This document shows, piece after piece, positions 1-13,500 of a stretch of 64,000 nt of DNA (positions within the stretch are counted from its first letter, which is position 1; every line of letters begins with the position of its first letter). The translations under genes and the position numbers were made by a program. Source of the stretch: Bolinopsis microptera (taxonomy: Eukaryota > Ctenophora > Tentaculata > Lobata > Bolinopsidae). Location: contig NC_087082.1 of assembly GCF_026151205.1 (NCBI RefSeq), positions 6,083,908 to 6,147,907 on the forward strand, in the 5' to 3' direction. The notes under the pieces are model-generated. The model did not search any database. It was not told the origin of the DNA and saw only the letters and a list, made by a program, of their open reading frames with translations.

Positions 1-928
1 AAATTGGTTAAATATATAAATCATTCGTCCAATTTGAATTATCATGTTCTGTAAAAAAAGAAAAAAGTTGATAGCATCAGTACCCTTGTTCAAATTGAAC
101 AGACAAATATCAAATACTCTAGCTTTTGAATCAAACTAAAATATTTGATCAAATAATCCCAGAACTATATAAACCAAACTTCAGCTGCTCGTTTAAAAGT
201 TGTCCAGGGAGGGAACTTTGTCCGGATGAGAGAAAGTTAAACCATCTAACCCAGGAAATTCGATTAGTTTTAACCTTGTCAGTGGTTTGCGGGTTCATAA
301 AGACATGGGTTATTAGATCTTCACAATTTATTGGGTCTCAAAAGAGCAATGTGATCTCAGAGCAGTTTCTTAAATTGAATTTGTGACAATTGTCATAAAC
401 CACGGGGTAATTTTAATGGGTTAAAACTTGCAATCAGTCCGAATTTAAGACCAAGATTTCGAAATATTTTGACGTACAAGTACTCATACAGTGCCTTTCT
501 TGATAAAATATGGTAAGATCTGATAACTTCTGATGCAAGCTTCACCGGAAAAACTGTTTTAACAAATATCTATTAAACGTTTTAAACAAACATAAAACAT
601 AGATAATAGAAATATATAAACCTTGAAGTTCAGCTTAAAGTTCAAAGCTCCATAGTTTAATCACCAAGTTGTAAACATCTTTACAAATTTCTCCCTAATA
701 TCTTGTAATTCACGCCCACTCTGTCTCTCCTCGTGCTTGAATAAAGTCCACATAATAAACCAGAAGATACCCAAACTGCCAAGTCCCTTTAGTCAAGTCC
801 ACAATCACCCCAAAGTGTCGCAAAATATCTCTATATCTCCAGCAAGCAAATGTGTAATCTCAGCAGTCTTTTTCATAGTAATTTCCACAATAAGACCCCC
901 ATGATGGCTGTGTCTCCTGTGTCTCCTT
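1..928. other. 3' flank of the Hes gene, no gene seen
   Basis: AT-rich, with no exon that I can support. On the minus strand, downstream of the Hes stop, there is an ATTAAA at about 661-656 and an AATAAA at 332-327. Either could be the Hes poly(A) signal, but nothing in the sequence decides between them. Confidence 0.4.
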
Positions 929-3853
929 TCACCAAGGTCTCCACAGAGGCAGAGAGTTGAAGGTAGATTGTGGGAGTCTGGTCCTCTCGGATAGCGGCTG
1001 TGTCATCAGGTTCATCTGAAGGAAGCAGGTCGTGAGAGGGAGAAGTTGGTAACAAAACAAAGCTAGTACTTTTCAAAATAACATTTTTTTTCAACCAGTT
1101 AAGATGAACGTACAGAACGCTCGACACAATATTAAATAGGATTCGAATAACGACAAAGATAAATTGAAGAAGGTAACTCACCAGTTCTTGTCGTGCAGTG
1201 AGAGTGCCTGGTTTTGGGATGAATGTGGAGAGTTGTGGTGGTTTGTTGGGGTTAGTCAGCATGGCAAGTCTGGCTTGAAGGGCTGCTTGGATAGCTGGAG
1301 ACAGCACTCTAGGGAAGCCGGACAGCGGGCTGAGGAGGAGTGTGTTAGGTATTCACAAAGGAACATAAGCTATCAGATTCTCAAAGACGTAGACTCATAA
1401 CTTTATAATTTTTTTATAGTTTAATCAGCATCAATCAGTAATCTCCGTTAGAAGTATATTTTTATTGCAAAAATGAAATGAAATAAGAAATCACCAATGA
1501 AACTTACTTGATCATGACTTGAGGTTTAGGTTTGATGAGTCCGGGAACACGGCCGGGATCTGAGGAAACACTTCCACTAATTGGGGGTGATCCACACACC
1601 TGAAGAAAAGACTGTTAGATAAATTAATAACGGTATTTTTGATAACTTAGCTGCTTTCATAACATTTATTTCTTTTAGAATTTTCGTGTTTCCTTTCTCT
1701 TAAAGACTGCTGAAGGAAATCCGAGCTAACTTTGTGAACAGCCAACGTACGAGGGCAAAAGAGTAGTTAGCTGTCTACGCGAGCGAGTGACTTTTAATGA
1801 CCCCGCCATGACATGGCGGCAGGTTTATTGAAATTAAACCACTGTGAGGAACCGTCACCCTGATCTTTAATCGCTTATTAGCGTGAGAAGACCTGAGGTG
1901 AGGCTCCTTAATAATAGTCTAGCCCCGTTATTTACCCCAGTCTCGTGGTATTCTTACTCCCAGCCTATTTAATACCATTTTCAAGGGCTAAAACTTGCTG
2001 GCGACAATGACTACTCCCAAACCTCTCAACAAAGGCCCCACGCTCCCCCCCCCCCCCCCCCCCCCCCCCACGTATACCACCAGCCACAATATCCAGCAAC
2101 AATCTCGACCAGATCTGACCCGCACTGCTGTTGAATATTAATCTGTACGGCTGGTTAAGCCCGATCAATACAATTAAAATATCATCAGATGTTATGTGAG
2201 ATTTTAATAAGCTCAACTCGCTCCCTCCTCGCCAGAGCTCCCTCGATTAACCAATAACCACTGATTATGGGACTTATTAATTTGAGCATACAAAGGCCAA
2301 ATGTTCGTTAAATATGCGAACATCGCCTAATCAGGCTAGAAAACATGCAGAGGTCGAGACCTAAGTGCACCCGGCGGGGTCGTGTCAGAGAGGGTATTAC
2401 CCTGGGGGGCCTCTTTTCAAGTGGGTTTAATGAGGATCTGAATAATGATGAATTATGATTAGACTTGAAGTATGTTTGGCCGAGGTGGTATAACTAATAA
2501 TTATGAGGGGGCTCTATTCTCTCACCAAACCCATGTACAATTATACATGTTGTGTGAAAGTACAGGGTATGATGAGACCATACCCTCTCTGATAACAAAT
2601 CTCCACAGCCACTCAGTGTCTAAATCCCTGCCACACCATGGCTGCTAACATTGTAGGGTCCTGCAGTCTAGACACATTGATAACACTCTGACGAAACCAC
2701 CACATGTTATATTCCTAATCAAAGGCCACACTTTCAGTCGAGGGAGCCAATTTCTTTGAAAATGTTGGCTAGTATTTTGGACGGTTCCCTTTAAACCGTA
2801 ACATAGTAGTGCAGTAGGACAGCAGCTAGACGTGTCCCACTCTGATAACCAGTTACCAGACTGTATTTTAAACCCCGTACCGGCCGGGAAATAGTACTCT
2901 CACAGCTCTACCTTAGAACGAGAGTTGAAAGGGTTGAGAGGGTGTTAATGTCGGGGTCACCGTTCCTGTCAAAGAGGGGCGAGGAGAAGAGACTAAAAAG
3001 TAGCGTGGTGAAGTGGCCGTGAGAATTGCAGAGGGGGTGGTATAGACTCTTTTAGTGTTGACACACGAGTAGAACAATAGTTTCACGTGTGTTGAATTGG
3101 AACCGTTTGCAAACTAACGTCATTATATTCCCGGGAAATGTTAACAAAGTTGCAGTAATGTTAGTAGCGGGGGACTGTGAGACTGTTTAAAATGGAGCTG
3201 TTAGAAGTAGGGACCTGTCCGGGATATGAGAGATAGTGAGATACCGCTCAACTGTCCCCCATTGGAATATGGGGTGATGTGATTGGATATGCTCGCCTAG
3301 ACTGCTACCACTGTGTTTAAAACATGGACTGATAAGAGGAGTTCAGAAATATAAGAAGGGTTCGAGAAGTGTTCAAAGTGACGATATGACCTGGCTTTCA
3401 TCAGCCCTATCATCAACAATATTTTAAATACCGTTTAAAATTCATGCGCCCTCGTGAGGAGCTTTAAAATGAGGCCTATAAAAACGTTTGTGAGGTTTCA
3501 CTACAGTGCATAGTGAGGGAAGTTTCCTAGAAAATTTTCAAAACGGCTTTTAAAGTCATGGGAAAAGCTGCCACTAACAGCTAAAAGCTTAGAAAGGTGG
3601 CGGAAACTCCTACCAGACGTAAGATTACGTAAGATGAAATCATAAGTTATGAGCACAGAAAATGTTAAAGAAAACTAAGCTCACCTTGAGATGACTGGGA
3701 GTTCTAGCACCAGGAGAGCTGGGTGGAGAGGGGTATCCGGGGGAGTGGGGTGGTGTTGCACCACAGGAGACTGGAGACTGGGCCCCTGCTCGGGGTGGTG
3801 GGTTCGGAGGGCAGCTCACTGTTGTGAGTCTTGCGATCTGAAGGTCAAATTGT

Positions 3854-3890
<37 letters not shown>

Positions 3891-4660
3891 AAGGTCCGCC
3901 CAGACAAACAAATTTCATGAATTTCTGGTGCTATGAGATCTTGTTTAAAACAGATATGAAACACTTCGGTTTATAATAACTTACCAGTTTCTGTCTGGTT
4001 CCATCGTCAATAGCAGGTGAAAACATCATCATCTTGGCGACCTCTGAGAGACACTCGGAGTATCCCTTTCGGAAACTCTTTTCTTCTGTGTGTACTGGTC
4101 CTAGCCCTTGAACTGAAAACGTAAGTCTGGTTAAAAAAATAGAGAATCCCAATATGAGGAAAGCAGGTAAGTTTCTTTCTTGATCACATAATGATTACAT
4201 GATTGCAATAATAAAATAAAAAGCCAAACTCACGTTGAGCGGTTCTGGCTCTCTTATCCCTGGCATCCCTTCTCCTCTTGCGCAACTGCTTCAGATGGTT
4301 AACAGCCATCTCCAGCACGTCAGCCTTGTCGGTCCTGGCATCAGCGTGGGTGGTGGGCAGGATCTCTCGTAGTGCATCTACACTCGCATTAATACGGGCT
4401 CTTCTGCGACGTTCTACCAGTGGTTTGGGGAGTTTGCCAACCTGGGGAGGGGAGGCGGTTAGATTATTTAAATATTTGATAAGACCGTTTAAATTATTGG
4501 TCTCCGACCGTTAAAAATACTGGTCTTCAATCTTCTTAAATATTGGTTAAAAGTGATGAAGTGCAAGAATTAAACTGTCGATGACTTCAGCGTTTACTGT
4601 GATAAAGCTTACCTTTGGCAAGTTCAGCATAGGTTCCTGTTTGATATCTGGAGCGGCCAT
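929..4660 (-). CDS. Hes/Hairy-E(spl) family bHLH-Orange transcription factor (287 aa, 7 exons)
   Basis: Exons read on the minus strand: 4660-4613, 4441-4234, 4112-3985, 3837-3685, 1599-1508, 1329-1182, 1015-929. All have GT-AG borders, phases agree, and they total 864 nt. Residues about 21-75 are a bHLH whose basic part, KPLVERRRRARIN, carries the proline typical of Hairy/E(spl) proteins. Residues about 97-128 (FRKGYSECLSEVAKMM) are an Orange domain. A Pro/Ser-rich linker follows. The protein ends SLPLWRPW, the Groucho/TLE-recruiting tetrapeptide, so this should be a DNA-binding repressor, classically a Notch target. The last exon is easy to miss because a longer open frame overlaps it; only the frame set by the exon F/G phase gives WRPW and an immediate TGA. 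The start is the first ATG in frame, 16 codons before the first intron. Intron 4 is about 2.1 kb. I assign the family, not a one-to-one orthologue. Confidence 0.93.
2045..2069. repeat. poly-C run (25 nt)
   Basis: A run of 25 C inside Hes intron 4. It may be a replication-slippage or assembly-sensitive site. The minus strand is G-only here and could stack as a quadruplex. Confidence 0.9.
3854..3892. repeat. AAAGTG hexamer array at a Hes 3' splice site
   Basis: About six copies of AAAGTG. Read on the minus strand this is a CTTTCA array ending about 16 nt before the Hes exon that starts at 3837, so the pyrimidine tract of that acceptor is made largely of microsatellite. Confidence 0.85.
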
Positions 4661-5146
4661 ATTCAAAGCTGTCTTGTGTCAAAGCTAACGAAAACAAGGT
4701 TAGAAAATTGGTATTGAGTAAAAATTTAGTAGAAAGTAGTTCACACTTATTTAGTTCGCACTTGTCTTACTGACATGAAAAAGTACTCTAAATTGACCGA
4801 AAAACTTACAAAGTACTGGAAAAAATTACAACAAGCCGGGAGAAACATATTACTCAAGTGGAAAGATAATTAGAACGCGACGTATTAACGGAGGTTGACG
4901 TTGACGGAACGCACGTCGAGAGGTTTAACAGTAGCGCTAACCGCAAACTTAAAAGTACACCTTGCCAAATAAGCTAATTAACAATGGCGATCAAGTAATA
5001 GCAGCAGCTGTGCTGGTTGTTTAGAAAAACAAATTAATTGCACGACGAGAATAAGCACGACACGGTGATTTGAGTGCAATCCCAGCGCTTCTCTCTCTCT
5101 CTCTCTGTTCTGGTCAGCGCTTATCATGCATAACTTATTAATCGAG

Positions 5147-5154
5147 CGTGGGAA
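5147..5154 (+). promoter_or_regulatory. candidate CSL/Su(H) site upstream of Hes
   Basis: CGTGGGAA matches the YGTGRGAA Su(H)/CSL consensus about 490 bp upstream of the Hes start codon. Hes genes are classic Notch targets, so the position is sensible. A degenerate 8-mer is expected by chance every several kb, so this is weak on its own. Confidence 0.3.
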
Positions 5155-5581
5155 GCGGGGCACCTCTATGTAGTATCAACAAGACACGGCAACCCCTAAA
5201 AACTCTGATCAGCTACAGAACTGTGGGATAGCGCTGGGAAAATCCCACGGGTTGCTCCCAGATCATCAGTATTTGACATCATACTACGGAGATATTATCT
5301 CGTGAGCATACCAAAACACTCGGAATACCCCAGCATGACATGATGATGTCAGATACTGCAACACGAGTTTAACAAAAGGGCGGGGAAGGATCCGAAACAA
5401 AAGGAGAGGTGAGCTGGAGGAACTTGTACTGACTCTAACCGACTGTACTGACTCGTTATCTAACCGTGTTAAAGGAGACTAACTGTGGTACTTTGGGTAG
5501 ACGTGATATTGCGCGTTACTGGTACTGGTACTAGGTCGGCTCATCACTGCGTGGTATCTAACACACACCAGTTGACTGTGC

Positions 5582-5614
5582 GTTGCCTGGTAACACGGTG
5601 CGTTGCCTGGTAAC
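5582..5614 (+). promoter_or_regulatory. tandem pair of RFX X-box-like sites
   Basis: GTTGCCTGGTAAC occurs at 5582-5594 and again at 5602-5614. Both fit the X-box pattern GTNRCC-N(0-3)-RGYAAC with a one-base spacer. The pair lies about 0.9 kb upstream of the Hes start codon, in sequence with no recognised exon. Confidence 0.45.
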
Positions 5615-6249
5615 TGGGAGATACCTGGGAACTGGGAAGGGCTGCCCAATTAGCATGAGGCATCTTTTGTTACCTTGTCATGGTATCGAGTGACACTGAT
5701 ATCCCCTCCAATCTGAGGAGGTAGTGACACTGATATCCACCAATCTGAAGAAGTAGTGACAGGCCTGAGAGAAGGAGAGAGAGATAGAGAGAGATTGCTC
5801 TACCTCAGGGCAATTAATCAGGAGTATGGGAACTACTGGTATTAATAACTCACTAATGATGAAGAGAGTTAATGGCAGGTATTTGATGTCATTCTTACCC
5901 AGTCAAGGGAGAATGGTGACAAATTGACGTGAGTTTGACAAGCAGCTGATTAGGAAGGTAAACAATCATAATGCTCACTCATTTAGAAGGTTGACTGATT
6001 GTTCTGACGTTTGAAGCCGTGATACCCACCATTAATCGGTATCATGACATAAGCAACGTATTTAAAACTAGCTTCAAAGGGAAAAAGATGAGACATAAAC
6101 AGAATACTCTCAAGCACAGGTAAATAAGACACTTCGTCATCAGAACAACTAATCACGTACTAAACAAGAAGAAGATGCTCCAGTCACGGTTCACACTACC
6201 TCTTACTCCCTCTGAGAACACAGTCTGAGATAGCAAGGATCCTATCCTG

Positions 6250-7570
6250 TTAAACCAATCACCTTCTCCACAAATCACAAGTTTGCTATCAACCCACGTG
6301 GTCTGTCCTTGATTGCTGATTGGCTGATATTTAGCCCACGTGACCAATCCCAGTGATCTGATTGGCTGGTCCGTCTGAAGGATAGCTCCTGCACGTGGGC
6401 CTGAACAAGGTGCACGTGACACCTTGGAACCTGCAGTGGACAGATAAAAGTCTCGATATCAAGCAGAAGATGAGAACAAGCCGAGACGGTTTAACTGTGT
6501 CTGATCATCTAGATCTATATAGCGACATACTACACGGTGTCATGGGAAAGGGACAGGAGGGAGAGGAAATCAGGTACTAAGACTCAGGGCTACCTTCTAT
6601 AATCACCCGTAAGTGGGGTGAAAATAGCAGAACTGATGAACAATGGCTCTGATCAGCAAGCAACCTAACGGGACTGATTTACAAAGACCGACATGAACTG
6701 GCAGCTGCATTATGCATTCCAAGCTTCACTCAATAGCCTAAAACAACGCCGGCACATACATAATCATAAGTAGCACGAATTTAGGGAGTGATACCAGACA
6801 ATCTGCTCAGAAAACGAGACATTATCCCCAGACATTTCATTATGTCAGCTCAGACGAACGTGTCTGGGAAGCAGAGGAAACAAAACAATAGTCTCACATT
6901 TATAATAGAGAGAGAGTAGTAGAGAAGAAGGAGTAGGAGACCTCAATATTACCATTGTACAAACTAAACGGAGACTAAGTTATAGGGGGCACGTGAACGA
7001 GGTTAACTTTCATTGATCTTAATTGGGAGGTGAAAAACAGGACACACACCTCAGAGTTAACAAAGCTGCTGGACAATGGGGCCTCAGTAAACAGCATTAT
7101 AGTATTTGTTACGTTGACTTTACAAACTTCACAGGTCGTGGTTCGTGGTCTTTGAGAAGGGAGAGAGTGGTTTTAGATGAACCTTATAATAAGCGTGGTA
7201 AACGAATGAGTAACAGTGGCCGGATCATAACAATGGGCAACTAGTCTACCTGATCAGGTTCACAAGAGGACACCAACTGAAATTAGTTACGTGTGAAAAT
7301 GGGGGATCACCTTGGGTACTCCCAATATACCGAGCATACCCCCTCAGGGGACTGTCCAATCACAGGGCAGTACTCCGCCCACGTGCTCAGTCAGTGAGCC
7401 AACCAGCGGGCTCCCTCAGGGGTGAAAGAAAGAAAAGTCTGTCATTCCCTCCTCTCATCATCCTACGTTAGAAATTAATAGCTTGTCATTAATTGGCCCA
7501 CGTGGCCCCTGCGTGCAATACCCGGGACTCTCGGGCCCGTGCCATGATTGGATAACAACGGCCACGTGGT
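6250..7570. promoter_or_regulatory. CACGTG / CCAAT cluster upstream of Hes
   Basis: Eight CACGTG palindromes lie at 6295, 6337, 6392, 6413, 6990, 7380, 7499 and 7563. Chance gives about 0.3 in this length. CCAAT or ATTGG elements alternate with the first four (near 6254, 6319, 6345 and 6361) and recur near 7346. CACGTG is the USF/Myc-type E-box and a class C Hes site; CCAAT is bound by NF-Y. The block lies 1.6-2.9 kb upstream of Hes and most likely acts as its enhancer or distal promoter, or as the promoter of an unseen transcript. Confidence 0.5.
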
Positions 7571-10500
7571 GGGAAACCCTACAGTGTGATTGGTTTGGAG
7601 AGATCAATTATAGTGTGTGTGGTCGTTTTAACTACCAGTTGTCTGATTGAATTACTCAACAGATCCCGGATATCACTGTTTCGAGCTGACAACAATTGTG
7701 TTTCATCCGCTAGAGAAGAGGCCAGGGAGAGAGAGAGAGAGAGAAGAGAGGGTGAAAAGTAAGATTGGGGTGTTAACTGACCTTAACTGGATAACTCTTC
7801 CTGGTTAAATGTCTCAGCTGAATTCGCTTGGTTAACTACTCACCCCCATATAAATTAGAGGGGCGACGAGGAGCTGTGAATATTTACCAATTTACACGTT
7901 AGGGAAAACAGCCTCCTCTAATCATAAGACCTTAATTAACTGATAGATAACTTAATAAGTTAATAAACAAACTGGTAGCTTGTAGTAATGTAGTATCAGT
8001 AGCTAACTGGTGGAGGGAGCTGTATGTCTGTAAGGTGTAGAGTGGCACAACGGCGGGGTCCGGACTCTACCGGCCTATCAGCAACTCGTTAAAGTCTTTA
8101 CCAGCAAATAGCACCACATTATTTCCGAGAGTAGGACGACAGACATTCCGCAAGTGGGATGATACCAGGTGGCTCGATCAGTCAGAATAGCATCGTGCTT
8201 GGTATCTAAGTGCGAGGCCGGCAAATTGTTGACACAAAATGCCAAAAGTGGCCGAGAGAGATGCCAGAAAGTTGACGATGGATGCCAGAAGTAACTGAAC
8301 GTGCCAGACTAATGCCAAGAACTACAAGAAGTTCGTAAAGTGGCGGATGGAAAACTGACAACAACTCAACCATTGCACAGAATACTTTGTACCTGGTAAA
8401 GATCCAGATTCTAGACGGTGGTTTATTGCGGTACTGCGGTTGAAAAGTTGAAAGAATGACAGGCATCTTAATCAGCCAAGAATGCGGATACAAACAATCT
8501 GACAAATAATTAATTTTTGATTATGCGGCGACCCCTTAATTGTCAGATGGTACAGCCGCTGGTTAACTCATGGCTTTACAGCTGTTTCTCAGCCACTCAA
8601 GGAAGGATGTTTGCGGCCTGATCTGACAGATTGGCTGGAAATAAGGCTGTCACCAGCCAACAAATAATTAACCCAAGAAAGATCGGCAACTCTGCAGTGT
8701 GGATTGAATTACTGATCAGCTCGGGTATAAGAAACTGAAACTACGGTCTACAAAAACTGCAAAGCTTAATATTAAACGAAATAAGTCACACAAACAACAA
8801 GTCCACCAAACGTCACATTACATAAACTGGGCCGCGACCACGATTAAGAAGTCAAAATCGTCTAGAAGTACTCGAGCTGTATCAAGTCAGCTCACACTTT
8901 TTTGGTAAAAATTAGAGGTCAAGTACCAAAAAGGAGCTAAAAGGTTGCAGAGTAGGGCATATTGTGACAGCTCACCCAACTCAAGGTGAAGCCCTGTCGT
9001 AAGAACTAGCTGCACAGTGACAAAATCATTGACAAGTCCGCGGGAAACCCGTGAAAGTAGTTAAACACCCCTGCAGACGTTGAACACACGAGATACGAAC
9101 TATAATCACTTTACAGGGAGCACGTGACCCGCAAACAACAAACGTGCTGCCCCTAGCTAAACCAGTTGCAGCTGACTTTACCACTACTCAGACTGTAAGA
9201 TCAGGATAGGATCACTCCAGGTCCGGGGTCCCGGGGAGAGAAGCGGGCCACTTGAAAAGAAGAGATGACAATGGATATTATGACGAGGTCGGGGGCCTGG
9301 TTAGTGGTGATGAGCTAGCAGTAAGGGATGAAAGGAAAGCCTACAGAGTTAAACAAGTCGCAACATGTTAAAGCAACTCCAGCTCTGGGCAGTGAAGCTC
9401 TACCGGTATTCTGACGTAACAACTACAGTATACAGCTCGTGTTTTTGCAGCTGGGTACTACACAGACACACTTACTGAAAGACTGGATCCTGGAGAGGTG
9501 GACAGGCAGGGAGACAGAGAGTGATCTCACAGCTTCTCCCTGTTTGGTAGCTCGAAGAATTGCAGTACCAGCCATGTTTTTAGTTTTCAGATATAAAAAG
9601 CTTGTTGTTTCAACCGACATGGTTTCGTCCCGCGGCCGCCAATAGATCGGAAAAGTCTTATAAAAGCCGTTTATACAAGTGGGAAACGTGTACAAAGACC
9701 CCCAGACTACAGTCGGACCCGGTTTAAAGTATGAGCTCAGCTATCAGTATCAGCTAGCAGTAGCTGCAGAGGCCACGGAAATTAGAAGCTCCTAAACTCT
9801 GATAAAACCCAAACTTGCAAACTACAAAGTTTGAGGAGTGAGGTGTACTACAAAGAACAAGATTCAGCGCTAAAACTCCACACCTCGATCACACTCTCTC
9901 TCTGATAAAACAGTTCGTTTTAAAAAGAGCAGCTCACAACAACACGCAGTAGAGGGAGAGAACAAACTGTTCTCACAACAAACCTGGACCGTCTGGGCTA
10001 ATAAAACTAGTGTGTGTGGTCTGAAAAAGTTGGAGGATCTCCGGTACATTGACGGCCAGGGAGGAGGGTGAGGGAGGTGGAGGTGAACTGTACGGCTTTG
10101 TGACTGTGACGTGATCAGGACTCAGCTAGTCACGTGATATACTTCTTCATGACTACGACTAGTGCTTGTTCAGGCTGTGATTGTTAGGACACGTCTCAAT
10201 CCTCAGCTGGAGTTTCAACCTCGTACACTAGCTTCTGTTTCACGTCACACTACGTTACTACATTGTTACTGTACTGTTTGTAACACATTTCGCGGAGAGG
10301 TGGGTTAATGCAATGAAGCGTTTCATTCAAGACATGTCAAGCAAAAAGAGGGTGAATACTTAATTAGAGTAAGCCTGATGGGGCTAGAGGACTCCTACTT
10401 TACTACACTCCGGATGTCAATATCCAGATCAGACGTGTCTGAGTATGAGTAGAAATTAAAATCAGCAGTTGCCAGATCATTGAGCAATGACGCGGACTGC

Positions 10501-13500
10501 TCATGAGTCAGCAGCAGAGCTCTCAGCTCGCGACTCACCTACGACTCCCGGGTGAACTAACGGCACTAATAATTGAAAGTGAGCCCGAAAACTAGCTGGA
10601 GCTATTATTTATCTCTCACTGCCGATGATAGGGCTGGGAGAGAGATTTAGTAGCGAATGATCGAGTGAGTGGTGTTGATTTGATGGGTTGTGTTGACATG
10701 TCGTGTCGGTATACGAAGAGACTGACAACTCGTTCTGTACAGCGTTGTGAGAGAGACAGTGAACGTGGCTACTTGACTTTTGGTAATTTACTATGCCCGC
10801 TTAGTTTTCTCACTCAAAACAACAGACCTACTAAATAACACGCGACATCGCTCAAATGTAGCGTGTCTTGTTGTAACTCTTTACACTTGCGGGGTTTTTC
10901 TTATTGTGTGGTGTATTGTTCCCGACTATTTGAGAGAGCTCTGTCTGAAGAGTAATGATTTTATGAAGGAGTAATGATATTATGAAGGTGGAGCTCCTCT
11001 TCCAAGGCGGGTTCACTAACGATCAGGTATCAGAAGTTTTAGGTGAACGTCTTAGAATATTGGGGATGACTTTTATGGCCGATATCGAGCCATAAAGTGC
11101 TAATTTAATCAGAGGATGTCAGGGTCGATACTTATGGGTTTTATTTAGATGACAACATCAAAAACGTCTTGACAGTCATTTTAGACCTTATGTTTTTGAG
11201 AAGTAGACACAAATTAAATTTCATGGAAACTGTAAAAGCGCACTAAAAAGAAAATTGAATCACTTCAAAAAAGACTAACTTAAAGGTTTGAAATCCGCAT
11301 GAGAGAAGCTGAAAACACAGCCAATAACTGGAAACGATCTAAGAGAGACGAGACTCAGTACTTTGTTGAGACTGGGTACAGACTACTGTGGATCTCCTGG
11401 GACACGGCTACAAGTGCGAAACAAACTATTCGGCAGAAACAGACCCAACCTATCCCTACCCTAGGTCTCACTCTCACTCTCAGTGAACCACATTCCTATA
11501 GTTCCTGTTGATCAGAAACAGATCAAACTAAGACCTGCCCTCTCTAATTCCATTCTAACTAACTAACCACTGAAACACAACACTATTGAAAACTGCACCC
11601 CTGAAGATCCCCCAAATTGGACCCTAATTTGTGTTTTGGGGCCACTATATTAGAGTGGGTCCTGCACTAATGCCCACTGTTTGGGGTGGTTTTAGTAGAC
11701 TGGTCTCTACAGCTGGATTTAGTAGACAGCTGTAGATACACCTGAGCATGTTGACACTCCTACGTGAGGTGCCAGCTGGTCACCCTTCTTCCCAACAGCT
11801 TCACTAAATGAACTCTCGGACACGACCCCTGTAAATACCTCACCACCAATTATACGGCCTAATTCTAAACGGAAAATCAGGTCTAATAAGCCCCATTGAC
11901 GGTTAACACAGATCTAGGTGCAATTTAAGGGCATGATTGAAATCGAATATTGGCTGTCAATTAAGGTGAAACCCAATCAATTTGGGAATCATAACCCGAT
12001 CTGCCCACTCGAGCAACACGAAACCTCACCACGAAGTTAGCCGCGCTAAAGTATGAAATGAGCGGGTTAGTGGGGAGAGCTGGGTGCATGTTATGATGTA
12101 GTGCAGGGACACATCTGCTGCAGCTGCTGCTGAGTAATGAGTGCACCTTGGTCACGTGACCTCCCCCTAGGGGTGCATTTAAGTACGGCCAGCTACCGGC
12201 AACTGCAGGGGAGCGATATTTTGGAGGGAAAACCTGCAGTTAATCAACATTTACAGAGCTAAATAGGGGCAGTGCTGAGCTATTAGAGTCGGGAGAGGGA
12301 CAAGCAAAGGTATTTAGCTCCTATTAATTGGGACAAGCCCCAAGGTTTTCTATAGTAGGGCGAGTATCTAGTAAGGACCCTTTTATATGAGTTGGGTATT
12401 ATGAATATTGAACAATAGTGTGGGTCTACTAGTTAGAGCCAGTCATAATTGGTGGAGAGGAGGTCGTTAATTGGGTATTTCCAGCTTGCATAGTTAATGA
12501 GCAATTTGAATAATTAATGAGGTGATTTGTTATGATGATTAGTTAGACTGTCTGGCACGCTCCGCGGGACGGTAAAAACAATGGTGAATGGTCTCGAATA
12601 ATCATTGATCAGTGTTTCCATTTGAGAGTAACCGTTGTGGAACGATCTTGAAAGTGGAGCTAGACCAGTTTGCCCGGCGGTGGAGTATTACCACGACAAT
12701 GGGGGGAGGAGGAGAGGTATAATTGGGATGGTTGGGAAAGGAGCTGGGGTAAATACTGGTCGTTGTATTAACAGGACATAGAAAGTAAATGCGGAACTAA
12801 TTGAGTAACCGGTGGTTTAGGTCAACTCCGAATGCCGATAATCATTAAAATTGCATAATTAATCAGCAGTAATAACAAATAAGTCTATAACTAGAACTCC
12901 GGAAAAGCATTCTCATGACAATAGCTGGATTATAATTAGGGGTATATCTGGGGATCAGGCAAAGGACGTAGATTGGAGTTCTTTGTCAAATCTTATTCTT
13001 AGCATACGTAGAAACTTGAAAGCATTTTATTGTTATTCAAATCCTTTTTATTTCTGGTAATGTTTATAGATCGGATTCTTGGAAAGATTTATCAGCAAAC
13101 ATTTTTTCTTCTTGTACAAAAGAAATGGAATTCTATGACCATATTAACATAATCATAATATCAAGTATCAAAAGTCAGGCCCTAACCGACTAATCGGAGC
13201 GATGAACTGACGTAAGAGAAAAGAAAACGGCAGCAGCATACACATCAATATTGCAGCTTACTTTGAATTCAGAAAGGTTGCTGGCCATAATAACTGGTCA
13301 ATTGAATTACGTCCAAAGTAAAATTAGCTTCCCATGAAAAAATAATAAATATAAACGCCAAATAAATAGATAAAACTAAAACATCGTTGTAAACCTTATC
13401 AGTTTGAGTAACCTAAATGAACAAAATGGGGCAAGTTCACACACGTCCGTAATCGGAAATAATATTAGCTCTTATCAGTACACACTTTCCTTGATATAAC

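Larger units (their letters stand above)
4661..6249. other. Hes 5' flank, no further exon seen
   Basis: No coding exon that I can support. It holds the CSL-like site and the X-box pair listed separately, a short CT microsatellite near 5091-5106, and a near-duplicate of about 30 bp at 5695-5760 (a motif containing GTGACACTGATATCC). Confidence 0.5.

Noticed and set aside
7561-7575. GTGGGAAA as a second CSL site near 7567
   Set aside because: The base before GTGGGAA is G, off the YGTGRGAA consensus, and it overlaps a CACGTG.
8206-8505. 99-codon minus-strand frame upstream of Hes
   Set aside because: No start context, splice site or family likeness; repeated GCCAGA-type motifs explain part of the openness.
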